A stretch of DNA of 64,000 nucleotides from Nitrospira sp. (GTDB taxonomy: Bacteria > Nitrospirota > Nitrospiria > Nitrospirales > Nitrospiraceae), in assembly GCA_029194665.1 (NCBI GenBank), contig JARFXO010000001.1:1-64000 (forward strand), read 5' to 3'. The notes under the pieces are model-generated. The model was not told the origin of the DNA. It saw nothing but the letters and a program-made list of their open reading frames with translations, and searched no databases. A program made the translations under genes and the position numbers. This document shows positions 46,865 through 55,431 of the stretch, piece by piece. Each line of letters begins with the position of its first letter. The first letter of the stretch is position 1.

Positions 46865-47335
46865 ATGATTCCAGAATCACCCCGAGATGTCCCATCTTAT
46901 CGAGTCACGTTCTTCTTCGGACCTGAGTCAGTTGAGGGACGACCCGACGTGCTGACCTGTGTGTTCAACGTGAAAAAACGGAGTTGGAAAGCAGGCATCC
47001 AGGTCTCTGTCGAGATGAGGATCGACCAACTCTCGGTTCTTCGAGAGAAAATGCGCCTTACTGATCGACTCGCGATAAGTTTGAGGACGCTCGATTCCAA
47101 CGAGTGTCCTCACTATCAAGAACGCATAGCGGAGCTCTTTGCACAAGCAGTTTGTTGGTGCAAACTCCATCTCAGGCTGCAGGAGGGGCTGACCCAAGAA
47201 AATCAGCGAATCCAAGCCGATGAGTTGACAACCGAATTGGATCAGGAAGCCGGTAATCGCGTAGACTATGTTCTCGCCTATATCTTGGGAGAGTTGGATC
47301 TGGTCCCTGAACATTCGGTGTCATCATCCTGTTAA
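46865..47335 (+). CDS. Unknown cytosolic protein
   Basis: 156 aa from the ATG at 46865 (an ATG at 46847 is upstream but overlaps the -10 box). Beta-rich first half (YRVTFFFGPESVEGRPDVLT, CVFNVKKRSWKAGIQVSVEM) followed by helices (CPHYQERIAELFAQAVCWCK). No domain recognised. No signal peptide or membrane segment. No clear operon partner. Confidence 0.65.
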   Translation: MIPESPRDVPSYRVTFFFGPESVEGRPDVLTCVFNVKKRSWKAGIQVSVEMRIDQLSVLREKMRLTDRLAISLRTLDSNECPHYQERIAELFAQAVCWCKLHLRLQEGLTQENQRIQADELTTELDQEAGNRVDYVLAYILGELDLVPEHSVSSSC

Positions 47336-47452
47336 TGCCAAGTCCATAGGGGTTGCATTCAGCACCGAATTTGCTATAACGCATGCCGAAGCTAGTGTAT
47401 GATCGTTCGTCATCCCATCGTTGTCGATCTGAAAAGGAAGGAGGCGCTTCAC

Positions 47453-47833
47453 GTGAGACTCCCAATCGTAATTCTCATCGTTATCATTACCTACTGTTCG
47501 ATGCTAGTGGCACCGGCTTGGAGCCAGTCGTCGTCCACTGACGCACAGCAAGGAACGGCTAACGGGGCCGGCATGGGAGCTGCCGCGGCTGTCTCTACAA
47601 TCCTGTACTTCCCATTTAAAGCGGCATTTGCCATCGGAGGTGGACTAGTCGGTGGTCTTGCTTATCTGTTCTCGGGATTTAGTGAATCAACGGCGAAAAG
47701 TGTCTGGGTCCCCAGTATGTATGGTACTTATGTCATTACTCCGGAGCATCTCAACGGTGATGTTCCGGTACGGTTCCTGGGCGTTGCGGCTGAAAGTGAG
47801 GCGATGCCGACCACCCCTGCACCGACCAACTAG
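47453..47833 (+). CDS. Exported glycine-rich membrane-associated protein
   Basis: 126 aa from the GTG at 47453, chosen because GGAAGGAGG lies upstream; the frame is open earlier without a binding site. Signal peptide MRLPIVILIVIITYCSMLVA then PAWS, followed by a hydrophobic Gly/Ala-rich segment with glycine-zipper spacing (AAFAIGGGLVGGLAYLFSGF) and a conserved-looking SVWVPSMYGTYVITPEHLNG. Unknown function. The next gene begins 14 bases later. Confidence 0.7.
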   Translation: MRLPIVILIVIITYCSMLVAPAWSQSSSTDAQQGTANGAGMGAAAAVSTILYFPFKAAFAIGGGLVGGLAYLFSGFSESTAKSVWVPSMYGTYVITPEHLNGDVPVRFLGVAAESEAMPTTPAPTN

Positions 47834-47847
47834 GCTGCTCATCGAGC

Positions 47848-48588
47848 ATGAAACCCGTCATTGGCGTGACCTCAGACTTTAATGCCGGTGACAGGAAGGA
47901 CATGGGTGGGCATGAGCCAACCTACTTCTTGCGGGCTCGGTATATCCGAGCCGTTGAAGAACTGGGCGGGATTCCACTGATCCTTCCGTTAGTAGCGGAA
48001 CCGTTCGCCCGACGACGGCTTCTTGACAGTGTCGATGGGCTGCTCATCACAGGCAGCGGGCCGGACCTTCCGCCGCATCTCTACGGAGAGCGGCAGCGCT
48101 ACAAATTTCCACTCGTGAGTGAACGCCGCGCCGACTTTGAGTTGGAATTAGTCCATCAAGCAAGGAAACGGGATCTCCCGCTCCTGGGAATCTGTGGAGG
48201 GATGCAGGCCGTGAATGTCGCCTGTGGCGGGAGTCTGTATCAGGACATTCCCGCGGAAGTTCCCGGCGCGTTGGATCATCGTCAGAAAGCGAAGGCGATC
48301 CATGTCGCTCACCCGGTGACCGTGGCGCCCAGGAGCCTCCTGAACAAGGTGGTCGCAAAGAGCAAGCTCATGGTGAATAGTTCCCATCACCAATCGGTCA
48401 AAACGGTCGCGCCGTCGCTGAAGGCAAGTGCCGTGGCCCCCGATGGGATTATAGAAGCAATCGAATCCCCGCCGCATCGATTTCTACTCGCGGTCCAATG
48501 GCATCCGGAATTCTTGTTTGAACGGCATGCGGTCCATCGTCGGTTGTTTGAAGCCCTGTTACGGGCGGCCCGCCGGACGCATGCATGA
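47848..48588 (+). CDS. Class I glutamine amidotransferase-like peptidase C26
   Basis: 246 aa. Nucleophile elbow LGICGGMQAVNVACGG (Cys), His in VQWHPEFLF and Glu two residues on complete the triad. GSLYQDIP and NSSHHQSV match gamma-glutamyl-gamma-aminobutyrate hydrolase (PuuD) proteins. It probably cleaves gamma-glutamyl amides; lack of a putrescine operon leaves the substrate open. An amino-acid permease follows 69 bases downstream. Confidence 0.88.
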   Translation: MKPVIGVTSDFNAGDRKDMGGHEPTYFLRARYIRAVEELGGIPLILPLVAEPFARRRLLDSVDGLLITGSGPDLPPHLYGERQRYKFPLVSERRADFELELVHQARKRDLPLLGICGGMQAVNVACGGSLYQDIPAEVPGALDHRQKAKAIHVAHPVTVAPRSLLNKVVAKSKLMVNSSHHQSVKTVAPSLKASAVAPDGIIEAIESPPHRFLLAVQWHPEFLFERHAVHRRLFEALLRAARRTHA

Positions 48589-48657
48589 TCTCTCGGGATC
48601 GTTCCAACAATCACAACCACCTTGTTCCTATGGTTTCCTGCAACACTTTAACCTCAG

Positions 48658-50169
48658 ATGGAGCCGCAGCCCAGTGACCCCATCCCGGCGGATCCTGACA
48701 GGGTGGGATCGAGCGAAACCGTGAGCAGCCGACTTTTCCGGACGAAGCCAATAGATCAAATCCTGGCCGACGCCGACCATCCGGAGCATCGGCTCAAGAA
48801 AACATTGACGGCATGGGATCTCACGGCGCTTGGGATCGGAGCGATCATTGGGACCGGCATTTTCGTCCTGATCGGTACCGCCATCGTCGGTGATGCGCAT
48901 AGACCGGGAGCCGGACCGGGAATCATCCTCTCCTTCATTCTCTCCGGCGTCACCTGTGCGTTAGCGGCGCTGTGTTATGCCGAATTTTCAGCAATGATCC
49001 CGGTCGCGGGGTCAGCCTACACTTTTTCTTATGCCACACTAGGTGAGTTTCTTGCCTGGCTCACGGGATGGAATCTGATTCTGGAATACGGTGTGGCGTG
49101 CGTGGCGGTTGCCATCGGCTGGTCCGGGTATTTCAACAAGTTGCTGAAGCTCGGAGGCCTCGAACTGCCCTATTGGGCGACCAATCCACCACATTGGGCG
49201 GGGGGGCCGGAGGGAAGCCTTGCCAATTTTCCTGCCGCGATCATCGTCTTGTTGATCACCGCCCTCCTCGTGATTGGAATCAAAGAAAGTGCGCGCGTGG
49301 CCGGTCTGATCGTGCTTCTCAAACTGGGGGTGATTCTCTTCTTCATCGCGGTTGGGGCTCCCGCTGTCAACGCCCATAATTGGATGCCGTTCATGCCGAA
49401 CGGTTTCGAGGGGGTGCGGTCAGCTGCAGCCATCATCTTTTTTGCCTATATCGGGTTTGATGCGGTCTCGACTGCTGCTGAGGAGGCCCGCAATCCTCAA
49501 CGAGATGTTCCGATCGGTATCATTAGCTCGCTGGCTATTTGCATGGTGCTCTATATTTCCGTGGCAGCCGTGATCACCGGCCTGGTCCCCGTATCCCAAA
49601 TCGACATTTATGCTCCGGTGGCTGAAGCGCTTAACCTCGTGGGATTCAAATGGGGCGCCGCCATTGTCGCCATCGGGGCTGTGGCTGGTATTACGAGCGT
49701 GTTGGTCGTGATGATGCTGGGACAAATTCGCGTCTTCTTTGCCATGTCGCGCGATCAACTCCTAAGCCCCGGACTGTCCAAGGTCCATCCGACGTTTGGG
49801 ACCCCGCATCGCGCGACCATTCTCACCGGAGTCGCTATCGCAATTCTTTCAGCATTCTTTCAGATAGGGGAAGCAGCCGATATGACCAACATTGGGACCT
49901 TCTTTGCCTTTGTCTTGGTGTGCCTGGGCGTGATGCTGCTCCGGTACACGAAGCCGGAGCGCCCTCGTCCTTTTCGCCTTCCCTTGATGCCGCTCGTGCC
50001 TGTTTTGAGCATAACAGCGTGTCTTTACCTGATGGCTGGTTTGCCCTGGGCGACATGGATCCGTTTTGTGGTATGGACTATCATCGGCATTCTCGTGTAT
50101 GCCGCCTACGGGATAAAACACAGCAAGCTGGCCGCACAGGCCGTCAATAATGGTTCGCTGTCACGATGA
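48658..50169 (+). CDS. APC-family amino acid permease
   Basis: 503 aa, about 12 transmembrane helices. First-helix signature LGIGAIIGTGIFVLIGTAIV, then CALAALCYAEFSAMIPVAGS with AYTFSYATLGE, FFAYIGFDAVSTAAEEARNP, typical of cationic amino acid transporters (CAT/YfnA-like). Inner-membrane uptake of an amino acid; substrate not assignable. Cytosolic N-terminus of ~45 residues. Confidence 0.92.
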   Translation: MEPQPSDPIPADPDRVGSSETVSSRLFRTKPIDQILADADHPEHRLKKTLTAWDLTALGIGAIIGTGIFVLIGTAIVGDAHRPGAGPGIILSFILSGVTCALAALCYAEFSAMIPVAGSAYTFSYATLGEFLAWLTGWNLILEYGVACVAVAIGWSGYFNKLLKLGGLELPYWATNPPHWAGGPEGSLANFPAAIIVLLITALLVIGIKESARVAGLIVLLKLGVILFFIAVGAPAVNAHNWMPFMPNGFEGVRSAAAIIFFAYIGFDAVSTAAEEARNPQRDVPIGIISSLAICMVLYISVAAVITGLVPVSQIDIYAPVAEALNLVGFKWGAAIVAIGAVAGITSVLVVMMLGQIRVFFAMSRDQLLSPGLSKVHPTFGTPHRATILTGVAIAILSAFFQIGEAADMTNIGTFFAFVLVCLGVMLLRYTKPERPRPFRLPLMPLVPVLSITACLYLMAGLPWATWIRFVVWTIIGILVYAAYGIKHSKLAAQAVNNGSLSR

Positions 50170-50194
50170 AAGAGGGGGCAATGCCCGACGGATG

Positions 50195-50638
50195 TTAATC
50201 AGACTTTCCAGATGGTTGGGTTGCGGAAGCGGGTGCAGTGGTAGCAGCCCCTTCAACAGCAACCGGGGCAGGGCGAACCGTGTTCGTGACGGGAGCAGTC
50301 GGGACAGGCGATCCAGCGGCCGTCCCTACTGGAGCGACCGCGGGCTTCGAGGGAGGAGCCGGTTTGGGCGGTGCTGGTCTTTCCGGCTTAATACCTCCTT
50401 CCCAGGCCGGACCCGAATACATGTTCGCTGCTAGGCCCTTTGTCTTCCATTTCTCCTCGAAATCAGCAGCCGCTTTATTCGGTGTTTCCCCGACACCCAT
50501 GACATCGTTCCAAGGATAGACTTTCGGTCCGATCTGGCATCCCGATTCCGTCCTCCGCAAATACAAAGCGATCGGATTACCCCGGTAGGGCCCAAGAAAA
50601 ATATGGACGGATCCAACGTGCTCTAGCAATGAGGCCAT
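50195..50638 (-). CDS. Unknown protein with Pro/Ala-rich tail
   Basis: 147 aa from the ATG at 50638, selected because TTGGAGGG lies just upstream. A compact N-terminal part (~75 residues: MASLLEHVGSVHIFLGPYRG, YPWNDVMGVGETPNKAAADF, EEKWKTKGL) is followed by ~70 residues dominated by Pro, Ala, Val and Thr, likely disordered. No domain recognised; no signal peptide. Confidence 0.65.
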   Translation of the reverse strand: MASLLEHVGSVHIFLGPYRGNPIALYLRRTESGCQIGPKVYPWNDVMGVGETPNKAAADFEEKWKTKGLAANMYSGPAWEGGIKPERPAPPKPAPPSKPAVAPVGTAAGSPVPTAPVTNTVRPAPVAVEGAATTAPASATQPSGKSD

Positions 50639-50831
50639 AAGGCCCTCCAAGGGAGGGCTATGATGCCATAACAGACGAGAAGAGGGCAAGATATTCGGCG
50701 GGGAGCGTGGAGGTTTCGCTTCCTTACTTCATGAGGCGAGGTTGTTCATCGTGATGGAGATCAGGAAGTTCTCTCCGGAGACAATGCTCAAAGTCGTCCG
50801 CCTTTGTTTTGTGCAAAGAAAGAAGGCAGGA

Positions 50832-51929
50832 TCAGACATCAGCTTTCGCGAATCGTTGCCGAGTCTGGTCGATGGTGCGCAAGAGAGCCTTGTGGCTTCG
50901 GCAGCCCACCACAAGTTTCGCATCAGAAATCATCACGGGTCGATAGGGAAGAAGGAAACGTTCTTTTAAGCGGCGGATACGTGCGAGAGACTGGGCCAGC
51001 CGCCCGGCAGAGATATCCCCGTCGGCAACGGCCTTGTCAGCGGCATTCAGCGCGGCTACCACTCGGTTGCGGTCTTTACAGATCAACGGCATGTCGCAAC
51101 CGGCTTGTATAGCCTGTATCGTCGCGTCGCCGATACCATAATGATCGATGATGGCATGCATCTCAAGATCATCCGTCAACACCACACCGTCGTAACGCAA
51201 CTCTTCACGAAGAAATCTCCCAATGATCGTCGGGGACAGGGTTGCCGGCCGGTTCTCATCCAAAGCGTGATACACAACGTGGGCCGTCATCATCGTTGCC
51301 ACGCCGTGTGCAATTGCGCGCCGGAATGGAGGAAACTCAATACGCTCGAGTCGTTCGCGCGTCACCTGTACGATGGGCAACTCCTTGTGCGAGTCCGAGT
51401 TGGTATCGCCATGGCCGGGAAAGTGTTTCCCGCAAGCCACGACATGATTGTCCTGGAGGCCGCCCACGGTCGCCAACCCCAATTCAGACACGACATCAGG
51501 ACTTGTGCCGAATGCTCGATCGCCGATCACCGGATTGGCGGGGTTGCTGTTCACATCCAGCACCGGGGACATATTCATGTTGATGCCGACGGCCTTGAGC
51601 TCCTTCGCGGTCGTTGCTGCTGCAGCGTAGGCCAATTCGGAGGAACGGCAGCGCCCGAGGACTTCGCACGGGGGGAAGATCGTAAAGTCTTTCGGCAACC
51701 GTGAGACACGTCCGCCTTCCTGATCGACAGAGATAAGAAGAGGGGAGTGCGGACTGCAGCGTTGAAGATCGTTTGTCAACGCGACGATCTGCGCGAGCGA
51801 TTCGAGATTTCTCGAAAACAGGATGACGCCCCCGGGCTTATATTCCCTGATGAAGGAGGTGAGTTCAGGTGAGACGGCGTTGCCGTCGAACCCTATCATG
51901 AAGAGCTGGCCGATCTGGTCGTAAGCCAT
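50832..51929 (-). CDS. nagZ: Beta-N-acetylglucosaminidase NagZ
   Basis: 365 aa from the ATG at 51929. Glycoside hydrolase family 3: ISVDQEGGRVSRL, the NagZ loop KHFPGHGDTNSDSHKELP and the nucleophile Asp in VVLTDDLEMHAI. It releases GlcNAc from anhydromuropeptides in peptidoglycan recycling. It starts 23 bases after pepA ends on the same strand, so the two peptidoglycan/peptide-turnover genes are probably co-transcribed. Confidence 0.94.
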   Translation of the reverse strand: MAYDQIGQLFMIGFDGNAVSPELTSFIREYKPGGVILFSRNLESLAQIVALTNDLQRCSPHSPLLISVDQEGGRVSRLPKDFTIFPPCEVLGRCRSSELAYAAAATTAKELKAVGINMNMSPVLDVNSNPANPVIGDRAFGTSPDVVSELGLATVGGLQDNHVVACGKHFPGHGDTNSDSHKELPIVQVTRERLERIEFPPFRRAIAHGVATMMTAHVVYHALDENRPATLSPTIIGRFLREELRYDGVVLTDDLEMHAIIDHYGIGDATIQAIQAGCDMPLICKDRNRVVAALNAADKAVADGDISAGRLAQSLARIRRLKERFLLPYRPVMISDAKLVVGCRSHKALLRTIDQTRQRFAKADV

Positions 51930-51952
51930 CGTCGAGCGGTCTTTCTCTCGTC

Positions 51953-53464
51953 TTACAGTGAGCGATCGATGAGGAACTGGATCAACAGTCTGGTCCCGAT
52001 GCCGGTCGGGCCTTTGGGAATGTAGGCCCGCTCCCTTTCGCTCCAATCGGTGCTGGCGATGTCGAGATGCACCCAAGGGGCGTCGCCGACGAACTTGCTC
52101 AAGAAGAGTGCAGCCGTGATCATGCCGCCCCCGCGTCCCCCGATGTTGCGCATATCGGCCACATCGCTCCGCAGTTGCTCAAAATATTCTTCCCACAACG
52201 GCATCTCCCATACCCGCTCGCCCGCTCGAAGGCCGGCCTTGCGAATCGCTTCTTTCAACGTTGCATCGGTCCCGAACATTCCGATCGCGAACTGGCCCAG
52301 GGCGACGACGCAAGCTCCCGTCAGTGTAGCGATGTCGATGAGTGCAGCCGGCTTGAATCGAGTGGCGTAGGCGAGACCGTCGGACAGGATCAGGCGGCCC
52401 TCGGCGTCTGTGTTCTGCACCTCCACGGTTTTTCCCGATAGGGTCTTGACCACGTCGCCGGGTCGCATCGCCCGGCCTCCCGGCATATTCTCCGCCGCCG
52501 GGAGGATGCTGATGAGATTAAGAGGTAACTTCAGACGAGCCGCGGCCCGCATCGCCGCTAGCACCTCTGCTCCACCGGTCATGTCGGCCTTCATCTGTTC
52601 CATATTCTCCGCCGGCTTGAGCGAGATCCCACCCGTGTCGAAGGTGATCGTCTTACCGACGAGCACCACCGGGCGGTCGTCTCTTTTCTTGGCTCCTTGG
52701 TACTGGAGAATAATGAACTTCGGCGGTTGGTGGCTGCCTTTCGCCACTCCCAGCAAGGCACCCATACCAAGCTTTTCCATCTCCCTTTGTTCAAGGACTT
52801 TTAGGTTCACACCGGCTTCCTTCGCCACGGTCTTCGCCTCGCTGGCGATCCTGGTCGGTGTCATCACATTGGACGGATGGTTGCAGAGATCTCGAACGAA
52901 GATCGTCGCTTCAGCAGTCGCGACACCGCGACGAATCCCTTCAGACAACTGGCGCAGGTGATCTTTCTGCGGAGCCAGGATGGTCATCGCCGCCACTTCC
53001 CTACCTGTCGGAGTGTCACTGCGATAGATGGTGAATTGATAGCTCCCTAAGAGGGCTCCTTCCGTCATGGTCTGGGCAACGTCGATCGGTGAGGGCCCAT
53101 GTGGCACGACGCTTGGTAACGCAACCATAAAGGTGCCGCATTTGGCTTGACGTACGCGTTTGACGGCATATCCCATCGCCTGTCGGATCTGATCCAACCC
53201 CAGCTCAGGTTTCTTCCCGAGGCCGACAAGAATCACGCGCTTGGCCTGAATTCTTCGCTGTGTATGAAATACGACCACCTCACCGGCCTTTCCATCAAAC
53301 TCCTTGGACTGCAGAAGCTCACGGAGCGCTCCTCCGAGCGCTCTATCGAGGATGACCCCGTCTTCCTTCGGCAGTCCCTCTCCTTCACAAAGCAGGAGGA
53401 CAAGCGCATCGGTGGTCTCGGTGTCGACTCGTCCTTGTTTCGCTGCAACCGACATCATATGCAT
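51953..53464 (-). CDS. pepA: Leucyl aminopeptidase (M17)
   Basis: 503 aa from the ATG at 53464, preceded by AAAGGAGAATCGA. Catalytic domain has VGKTITFDTGGISLKPAENM, TGGAEVLAAM, VQNTDAEGRLILSD (M17 signature) and ATLTGACVVALG. Two-metal cytosolic aminopeptidase; family members can also bind DNA. Upstream of nagZ. Confidence 0.95.
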   Translation of the reverse strand: MHMMSVAAKQGRVDTETTDALVLLLCEGEGLPKEDGVILDRALGGALRELLQSKEFDGKAGEVVVFHTQRRIQAKRVILVGLGKKPELGLDQIRQAMGYAVKRVRQAKCGTFMVALPSVVPHGPSPIDVAQTMTEGALLGSYQFTIYRSDTPTGREVAAMTILAPQKDHLRQLSEGIRRGVATAEATIFVRDLCNHPSNVMTPTRIASEAKTVAKEAGVNLKVLEQREMEKLGMGALLGVAKGSHQPPKFIILQYQGAKKRDDRPVVLVGKTITFDTGGISLKPAENMEQMKADMTGGAEVLAAMRAAARLKLPLNLISILPAAENMPGGRAMRPGDVVKTLSGKTVEVQNTDAEGRLILSDGLAYATRFKPAALIDIATLTGACVVALGQFAIGMFGTDATLKEAIRKAGLRAGERVWEMPLWEEYFEQLRSDVADMRNIGGRGGGMITAALFLSKFVGDAPWVHLDIASTDWSERERAYIPKGPTGIGTRLLIQFLIDRSL

Positions 53465-53557
53465 TCGATTCTCCTTTGATGTGTCAATCACCGAGGGTCC
53501 TCAGCCTATTGATCGTGGTCATCAGGACTCCTACATCTCGATCGATGGAGCAAATCT

Positions 53558-54193
53558 TCACACTCCCCGCAGCTCGGGTGCCCAGATGTGCTTGTGCAGT
53601 TGTAACTGAAGGCGAATCGGTAGGCGATCTGCCAGAACCCATTCAGCCAACTGTCGTGGATCCAGCACACCGAATACCGGGCTAAAGAGGACCGGACAGC
53701 GATCGGTCAACTGGAAGCGATCCAGAATGCTCTTAGCCCATTCATAATCACCTCGGTCTTGGATGACGAACTTCACTTCGTCCTGTGGCCGCAATCGTTC
53801 GACATTGGGCCAGTACATCCGTTCCGTCATGCCGCTTCCCGGGCACTTCACATCCAGGATGATACGGACCGATCGGTCGACCATGCTTGTATCCACCGCT
53901 CCGCTCGTTTCAAGAAGAACCGTCAAGCCTTCTTCGCACAGCCGATGCAGCAGCGTAGCCGCATCCGGTTGTGCCAATGGTTCACCTCCCGTTACCTCGA
54001 CTAAACGGCAACCATAGGATCGCACCGCGTCGAGAATGTCATTGATAGACCGGTCCGTTCCACCAAAGAAAGCATATTCCGTGTCACACCAGGTGCAACG
54101 CAGAGGGCAACCGGTCAGACGTACGAACACGCAGGGGAGGCCGGCAAAGGTCGATTCACCCTGAATGCTATGAAAAATTTCGGTGATGCGCAT
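53558..54193 (-). CDS. queE: 7-carboxy-7-deazaguanine synthase
   Basis: 211 aa radical SAM enzyme. Cluster motif C-x3-C-x2-C in TGCPLRCTWCDTEYAFFGG, preceded by IFHSIQGESTFAGLPCVFVR, then VTGGEPLAQ. It forms the deazapurine ring for queuosine/archaeosine-type bases from 6-carboxytetrahydropterin. The partner QueD-like protein may be the PTPS-family gene at 21658; queC and queF are not in the window. Confidence 0.92.
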   Translation of the reverse strand: MRITEIFHSIQGESTFAGLPCVFVRLTGCPLRCTWCDTEYAFFGGTDRSINDILDAVRSYGCRLVEVTGGEPLAQPDAATLLHRLCEEGLTVLLETSGAVDTSMVDRSVRIILDVKCPGSGMTERMYWPNVERLRPQDEVKFVIQDRGDYEWAKSILDRFQLTDRCPVLFSPVFGVLDPRQLAEWVLADRLPIRLQLQLHKHIWAPELRGV

Positions 54194-54272
54194 GAGGGTT
54201 GTATGGGCTTACCGAGTAATCGATGGATGATTCGCCGCGGAGGTGGTTGATTCGATCACAAGCAGCAGCCCG

Positions 54273-54949
54273 TTACCATTTAGCAAGCGGCCAGTTCATG
54301 CGACGTGCGATGGAGGCCATGCCACGAATCGGATTCACCACCGTCGGATGCCCTACGGCCCGGAGCAGGCCTAAATCACCAGGGCTGTCTCCGTAGGCAT
54401 AGCATTGGGACAGATCCAGCGTCAGTTCATGGGTCAACCGATCAATGAGTTGGCGTTTGCCCTCCCCATAAGGAATGGGGGTACAAGGGAACCGGTATAG
54501 AGGCCGTTCCGTTGCTCCAACCGACTCGCAAAGCATCGGTCCGCTCGAAGGGCCTCAGCGATCGGAGCGATCAGGAAATCAATGGATCCCGTTACGAAAA
54601 TGATGGCATGGCCGGCACGACGATGCTCGTCCAGCATCCGCATGGCGACGGGAGAGACACGAGGACATAATTCGTCCCGACAAAACTCCTCACCCAACGG
54701 TTGAATCACTTGGGAAGGTTTTCCGGCTAGGTACAGCTTTCGCTCGCGAAGCGGGTGCAACGACAATGTCGGGAGATGTCGCATGAGCCAAGCCGCACTC
54801 GCGCGCGCTTCAGGCCAACCGACGATACCGAGGCTCCAGAGCCGGCGAAAAAATCGCACTTCGCTCGCTTCGCCCGGCAATATGGTGTTGTCGACATCAA
54901 AAAATGCCGCAATGGAAGAGGAGAGACCTCGTTGGTCTGTTCGTACCAT
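54273..54949 (-). pseudogene. HAD-IB phosphatase (SerB-like), single-base frameshift
   Basis: Two overlapping frames together make one HAD-IB protein of ~225 aa. Frame 1 (54949 to ~54480) has motif I AAFFDVDNTILPGEASE and motif II IIFVTGSID; frame 2 (~54480 to 54273) has YGEGKRQLIDRL (motif III Lys) and AYGDSPGDLGLLRAVG (motif IV). The switch falls at a C5 run (minus strand, 54477-54481); one extra C would restore VPP-IPYGEGK. Either a real mutation or a homopolymer sequencing error. Similar proteins dephosphorylate serine- or lipid-phosphates. Confidence 0.85.
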
Positions 54950-55001
54950 GGAAGAGCGCCTTACGACATTGAGGGGCAGATTCTACCGGAGGGCTGGTTG
55001 A

Positions 55002-55031
55002 TTGACAAGAATTTTACCCTCCTCCTATAAT
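55002..55031 (+). promoter_or_regulatory. Consensus sigma-70 promoter for tRNA-Leu(GAG)
   Basis: Perfect TTGACA (55002-55007) and perfect TATAAT (55026-55031) with an 18-base A/T-rich spacer. The start near 55038 precedes the tRNA by ~40 bases. This is the best promoter match seen in the window. Confidence 0.8.
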
Positions 55032-55079
55032 AGTGCCCTTCAGTCAAGCGTCCTGTAGGACGTTTCGAATCATGCGGTG

Positions 55080-55163
55080 GCCGAAGTGGTGGAATGGCAG
55101 ACACGCACGTTTGAGGGGCGTGTGGCGAAAGCCGTGCGGGTTCAAGTCCCGCCTTCGGCACCA
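55080..55163 (+). tRNA. tRNA-Leu (anticodon GAG)
   Basis: 84 bases with encoded CCA. Acceptor GCCGAAG/CTTCGGC, anticodon stem CACGT/GCGTG enclosing TTGAGGG (anticodon GAG), class II variable arm, T-loop GGTTCAAGTCC. Confidence 0.96.
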
Positions 55164-55278
55164 TCGATCTGACTGCTCCTACCAGATGCCGTCCGGCGAA
55201 AGGCCTTGGGCCATTTGGATCTAGACTTTTCTCCTTTTGTCATAGCACACTGCTCACCTCATGACATTAATTAGGAAC

Positions 55279-55304
55279 CAATAACTTTTGGGGTCAATAA
55301 CTTT
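55279..55304 (+). repeat. 10-bp direct repeat upstream of the multi-PAS kinase
   Basis: CAATAACTTT occurs twice (55279-55288 and 55295-55304) with a 16-base period, about 130 bases before the kinase start in an otherwise gene-less 268-base gap. A regulator binding site is possible; the spacing is not a full two helical turns. Confidence 0.4.
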
Positions 55305-55431
55305 CTGTCCAGGAGAAAAAGTGTTCGTGAGGCAAGCGACGTACTCGATCCTCGTACCGTGAACCGGTTACTCCCATGAGCTGAACCGGCTCTTGATGCA
55401 TCGTCGATGTCGCCCAGCAAGGAGCCCTATC

